DNA from: Aricia agestis
Taxonomy: Eukaryota; Arthropoda; Insecta; Lepidoptera; Lycaenidae
Reading direction: 5' to 3'
DNA: 64,000 bases
Assembly (NCBI RefSeq): GCF_905147365.1
Contig: NC_056428.1
Span: forward strand, 16,460,001-16,524,000
Shown: one piece after another, positions 59,879-64,000 of the stretch
How positions within the stretch are numbered: position 1 is the first letter of the stretch
Layout: every line of letters starts with the position of its first letter
Notes under the pieces: model-generated
Seen by the model: the letters and a program-made list of their open reading frames with translations, nothing else
What the model was told of the DNA's origin: nothing
Database searches by the model: none
Position numbers and translations under genes: made by a program

Positions 59879-61152
59879 CACTAGAAAGACCGGAGCGGTC
59901 AAATGACCGCATTTTCGTTTTTAATTTTCGATATTTTTGTTACCGTTGCGTGAAATTCGTTTTCCTCTCGTGACATTTGATAATTTTTGATTGTTTAAAT
60001 TGTGATAACGTGGTTTTAATGATTGCTCAATAATTATAAGTTTTAAATAACAACCTACCTAGAAAGACCACAGCGGTCAATTGACCGCTTGAATAAAATT
60101 TCTAAAGAAAGTGGGTTTTTCCTGCAAGTTTCATTTTTCTTACAAATTTTTTATCATTATTATGTTTTGTGTGTGTATTGTATTTGAAATTTGATTTAAA
60201 ATTTGTAAAAAACTGGACTGAAATAGACTTGTCAATGACTCATAGGACAAAAATATGATAAATACTTTTATTTACATAAATGATCTAAAATTTCACATTT
60301 TTATATGTCAAAATAATGGTAATATATTTACAAATATAGTATGTGCACAAATAAAAACTTTTGCCTTGCCTGTTTTGATATTGTAACGTATTTTAAGTTT
60401 TTTGCCTAATGAAACCCTTTTTTTTGAAAATAATCAACGTTACTACAAAACTCTGTGTTAATTTTCATAGTATTGTTGCCTGAGTTGACCTAACACAGCC
60501 AGGGCTTATTAGTAATTCAAATTTCAATAAAATATTTATGCTTAGTTAATTTTATTTTTTGTTTTACCTACAAACGAAGCAAATAACAAGCAAAAGGTTG
60601 CGAATTGTAGTTCTATGAAAATATGTCAAAAATTGTTATATTTATGCTAATTTTAAGTATATTTCATTTCTAAAGCATATTTTTGTACTTTTTTAGCTTT
60701 AGTGATAAAAGATTTTTATATTGTAACCAAAAATACGACACGAAAAAATAATAGTTTTGTCGTCCAATAGGGTATTTTCATCAAGATATTCATGGCTTCT
60801 AGACGTTAATTACTGTACATAAGAGTAACTTTACCATTCTATTGCTAAAATGAGAAAATATAAAATCTGAAAAAAAATGGTGTTTTATACTCAAATACAG
60901 GAACAAAACCAATAAATCTTGTGGAGTCATTATAATGTCATCATACCAGTAGCAGGTCTATAAATGCTTTTTTTAAATCTTGAATATTTGTTCTATAATT
61001 TAATTTAGTTACATTTATAAATAATTACATGATCAATAAAATGCAAAAGCAAAATAGTAAGACACAAAAAAAATGTAAAAAACATACGACATTACATACA
61101 TTTGACCGCTCTTGGTCTTTCTAGGAAGTTCAGAATTCCGGTCTTTCTAGTG
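59879..61152. mobile_element. Non-autonomous piggyBac-type element, TTAA target sites
   Basis: 15-bp perfect terminal inverted repeats, cactagaaagaccgg and ccggtctttctagtg, are each bordered outside by TTAA (59875-59878 and 61153-61156). Subterminal cctagaaagacc...gcggtcaattgaccgc near 60057 is echoed inverted at 61101-61125 (tttgaccgctcttggtctttctagg). 1274 bp, AT-rich, no transposase frame, so it would depend on another copy's enzyme. Confidence 0.93.
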
Positions 61153-61499
61153 TTAAAGTATCATTTTGCACAAGATTTCAAGATATTGGCTGAGTTATAA
61201 TTCTACTGTATATAATTTGTGCTACTGTTCCATCGGCGACCAAAATCGTTTGGCACATCATTAATCAAGATGGCTGCCGAGTGAAAGTCATTAGTGTGAC
61301 CCCTCCGTACAAAACACGGCAATATTAATTGGCAGTTATATTAGTCCCTTTATGACGCTTATTACTTAGATTTGAGAATGATTTTATTATATTACCTACA
61401 TACTTAAATTGTAGTTTAGGAGCTTCAGTGGCAAATACACACTGTCAAAATCATAATATTTTGTACCAAAATGTATGTGGTAACAAAATATACAAAGTG

Positions 61500-61700
61500 T
61501 AACAAAACTAGCATCGAAAGTAGCAGCGATGAAAGATCTTTTTTTTTGTGTTTTGTATGGGCAAGCGCCCCAGCGTCATGAATTTTCCCATACCAGAGTA
61601 AAATAAAATAATTAAATTATAAATTATTATCTCTAGGGACACATACAAATCCTAAAGTAAGTATTTAACACTTTTGTTACACCTTGTATATGCAAATCAA
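61500..61700 (+). repeat. Dispersed repeat, copy 1
   Basis: tgtatgggcaagcgccccagcgtcatgaattttccc and ttttgttacaccttgta recur at 63760-63900. Confidence 0.7.
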
Positions 61701-62304
61701 AAGTTTCAAGTTAGTTGGATTTCATAGCGTCACCACACCTAGTTTAGTAATAAGAAATTACTAAAATCACTATAGAAAGTCAATATTTTCTTTCGAACTA
61801 TAACTCATAATTTCGCAAGTTTATAACGCCTATGGGGTCACTGACACCAGATAACATTTGAACATGCCCACTAAAATGTAAATCAGTCAAAATCACAACC
61901 GAACTTGTAAATTTGTTAAATAATATTAAAAACCTTAATATTTATTAAGCGTAGTGCCACATATATTTTTAAACGTAAATAGTTACTAAGTAGTACTACA
62001 CCTACTTATACTTTTAAGCAGATAAGTATATTTTCAATCTAATTAAGAGCTACTTAGAATAATTATAAATCAAACTAGACTAGCGGACAATCAGCAACCA
62101 TTATCCTTGAAACCACCCTACGTTCTTTACCGGAACTTAGATGTATACCTTTTTCCTAAATCGATTAAGCGACAAGCTAGTGCAAACAGGCTTTCAGTGT
62201 GACTGTTTCTTACCTACCTTCATTTTTATACTAAGTACATAAAATATTTTTGTATTACATGAATCTACATAATGTATGTCTTTATCGTTATGTTATGCTC
62301 TATC
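61701..62304. other. No gene seen
   Basis: AT-rich sequence. Confidence 0.55.
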
Positions 62305-62339
62305 TATATATCTCTATGTAGAGATATATATAGAGCTTT
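62305..62339. repeat. Short imperfect hairpin
   Basis: atctatatatctcta / tagagatatatatagag around a tg centre. Confidence 0.8.
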
Positions 62340-62939
62340 TGACGGCGACACATTGGGTCGTGAAAGCCGCTTTCTCCAGCAAATAGAGCACTTACGATTA
62401 AGGACTAGTCCAGTTATACATAATATGATGGTTATGTTTGATATTTTATGCCTCTTGAAACTCCTGACAGGTTGTGAAGATAAGAATAAAAAAGTGTCGA
62501 GGTCAAATATCCTATAATAAGCCTCCTTTCGCAACGCCGAACACGCCATAAGGAACTTCGTTCCAATATCATTATGATTCCACTTTTTTTTTCCAAAAGA
62601 ATGACTGTCTGTTAGTTGTCTGTGCACCCAGGATATTATGAAATATTATTTTTAATTCAAAGCTTCATTATAATGAAGTTGAATCCTTGTGGGAATGCAA
62701 AAAGTTTTTATGTTACTCAGGAATATTCATATTCGTAAACTGTGTCAACAATGTCCTTTCATTCATTTACATTCTCCTGTTTATTAGTGATGATTATTCA
62801 TGTATTTTACATATTTAGGTTAAATTTACATACCGTTGGCGTGTACATAACTTTACATAAATAACTTGTATTGTGTAGGGGGCGTGTAGCGTTAAATTTA
62901 AACGAAAGGTTTGCAAAATTAAATCCTCATTAGAAAAAG
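62340..62939. other. No gene recognised
   Basis: An ORF pair on opposite strands (62272-62627) has no recognisable similarity. Confidence 0.5.
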
Positions 62940-63164
62940 GCCGCAACTTCGCATTGCTAAAATTCATTAATCGCCCGGGGACCATACATTTTTCCGTTTT
63001 CCGTACAATAAAAAGTTATATCCTATGCCATTTCCTGGGTTTCGAAGTGAATGGACCATAACTGTCATTGAAATCGGTCGTGTGGTTTAAGTGTAAAGCG
63101 GTAACAGACAGGCAGATAGGGAGACTGACAGACACACTTTCGCATTTATAATATTGGTAATGGA
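62940..63164 (-). mobile_element. Helitron-type element, CTAG end decayed
   Basis: cgcaacttcgcattgc...atcgcccggggacc..., tttcctgggtttcgaag, ...ttataatattggtaatgGA/T in reverse orientation. Confidence 0.78.
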
Positions 63165-63759
63165 TTATTTTAAATTTATTACTAGATTCTAGAGCTGGAT
63201 TTTTTGTGAAATCAGTACTTATATACTTGTAACAAGCCCTAACGGTGCTAAGGGTCAAGTCTGATCAGCATAACGGGCGCATTGTTACATTTCAATGAAA
63301 TGTAGCTGTATACATAGAGGCGCTTGGCGGAAAAACACGATCACAATGCTTAATCAAGCGTACCATCTCCGTGGGAATATTGCATCCAGCTCCTAGACTA
63401 TAATTTTGAACTTTATTTCAAAGGCATAAGAGCCATGATATTTGTAAACGTATTATGGGTCTTATTTCTGCATGATAGAGGCTGTTACTGATTGTTGTTT
63501 TAATTGCCAGTGTATTTTGAACTTTGTTGTATGATGTTAAAGGTAATTATTGCTTGTGAAGTAACGTTAAATTTACATACGCGAGGAAATGCGATATGTG
63601 GTAATAGCATGTAAGCTTTTAATTAGCGTAATTATTATGTTGAGGTAGGTCCGCGGATAACATCTGCGGAAATGCTCTTTTACCACGGTGAAAATAATGG
63701 CAATGATGTTATTTGACTACGATCTTTAGTTCCGAAGCTTTTTCGGTCTAGTGTAGTAA
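63165..63759. other. No gene seen
   Basis: AT-rich sequence; no element with ends recognised. Confidence 0.5.
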
Positions 63760-63900
63760 GTAGTGTATGGGCAAGGGCCCGAGCGTCACGAGTTTCCCCC
63801 TTACAAAAGTGAAAAAAATGTTTGGTCTTTCAGCGCTGCTACTTTCACAGTGAACTCTTTATAAGGAACACGTATCACTTATTTTTGTTACACTCTGTAG
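63760..63900 (+). repeat. Dispersed repeat, copy 2
   Basis: tgtatgggcaagggcccgagcgtcacgagtttccccc and ttttgttacactctgta, matching 61500-61700. Confidence 0.7.
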
Positions 63901-63954
63901 ATTTTATCAGAATAAGTTTTAAGTTTTAATCTAATAGATTTTACACATACATAA

Positions 63955-64000
63955 TCTTATATCTTTAAACGAGCAATTCTTGTATATATATACATATATA
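63955..64000 (+). mobile_element. 14388-family Helitron, cut by window end
   Basis: A/TCTTATATCTTTAAACGAGCAATTCTTG then tata repeats to the last base. Confidence 0.85.

Noticed and set aside
1..64000. CRISPR array, operon, riboswitch or bacterial defence system
   Set aside because: The window is an animal genome with spliced genes and eukaryotic transposons. No regularly spaced direct repeats with unique spacers are seen.

Overview
The window looks like euchromatic DNA from a butterfly or moth. It is AT-rich and packed with short TC...CTAG/T (Helitron-type) repeats, a tRNA-headed SINE, jockey/CR1-type LINE ends, foldback MITEs, and the dispersed repeat that opens with agggttcc and closes with cttggccgat, all of which I recognise as typical of Lepidoptera. 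No bacterial-style operon, rRNA, free-standing tRNA gene or CRISPR array is visible.

One host gene is well supported. It lies on the plus strand between 17600 and 32327 as eight internal coding exons (17600-19940, 24377-24768, 25225-25500, 25924-26100, 26309-26644, 28774-28907, 30234-31019, 32224-32327). Every junction has AG/GT borders and the phases agree across all seven introns, giving 1514 uninterrupted codons. The protein part seen is low-complexity, serine- and charge-rich, and carries an array of [S/G/P]-I-L-K-basic-S motifs and a 9-residue minisatellite. I interpret it as the long disordered N-terminal region of a supervillin-like actin/myosin-II scaffold (Svil). This rests on short motifs such as TQPVTVDE and MSLMEKMKLFN, not on a search. 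The start codon and the expected C-terminal gelsolin repeats and villin headpiece are not in view: the last exon ends in phase 2 at 32327 and I could not find its partner in the remaining 31.7 kb.

Layout: 1-17599 is upstream flank or first intron, built from MITEs, Helitron fragments, a hAT-type MITE with an 8-bp target duplication (8524-8870), a SINE (9741-10021), a Helitron nested in another Helitron (14388-15174) and a 150-bp-arm foldback (16885-17306) just before the first exon. 17600-32327 is the exon cluster, whose introns also hold Helitrons, two of them inverted copies of one family that bracket exons 6 and 7. 32328-64000 is a repeat-rich stretch with a 290-bp near-perfect palindrome (36361-36650), a 1.1-kb inverted-repeat element (38357-39480), two LINE 3' ends (48034-48560 minus; 53590-54726 plus), a piggyBac-type non-autonomous element with TTAA target sites (59879-61152) and one unexplained coding-like ORF on the minus strand (59468-59785).

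No multi-gene system is present. The most interesting points are the motif array in the scaffold protein, the density of self-complementary DNA, and the cleanly resolved nested transposon insertions.
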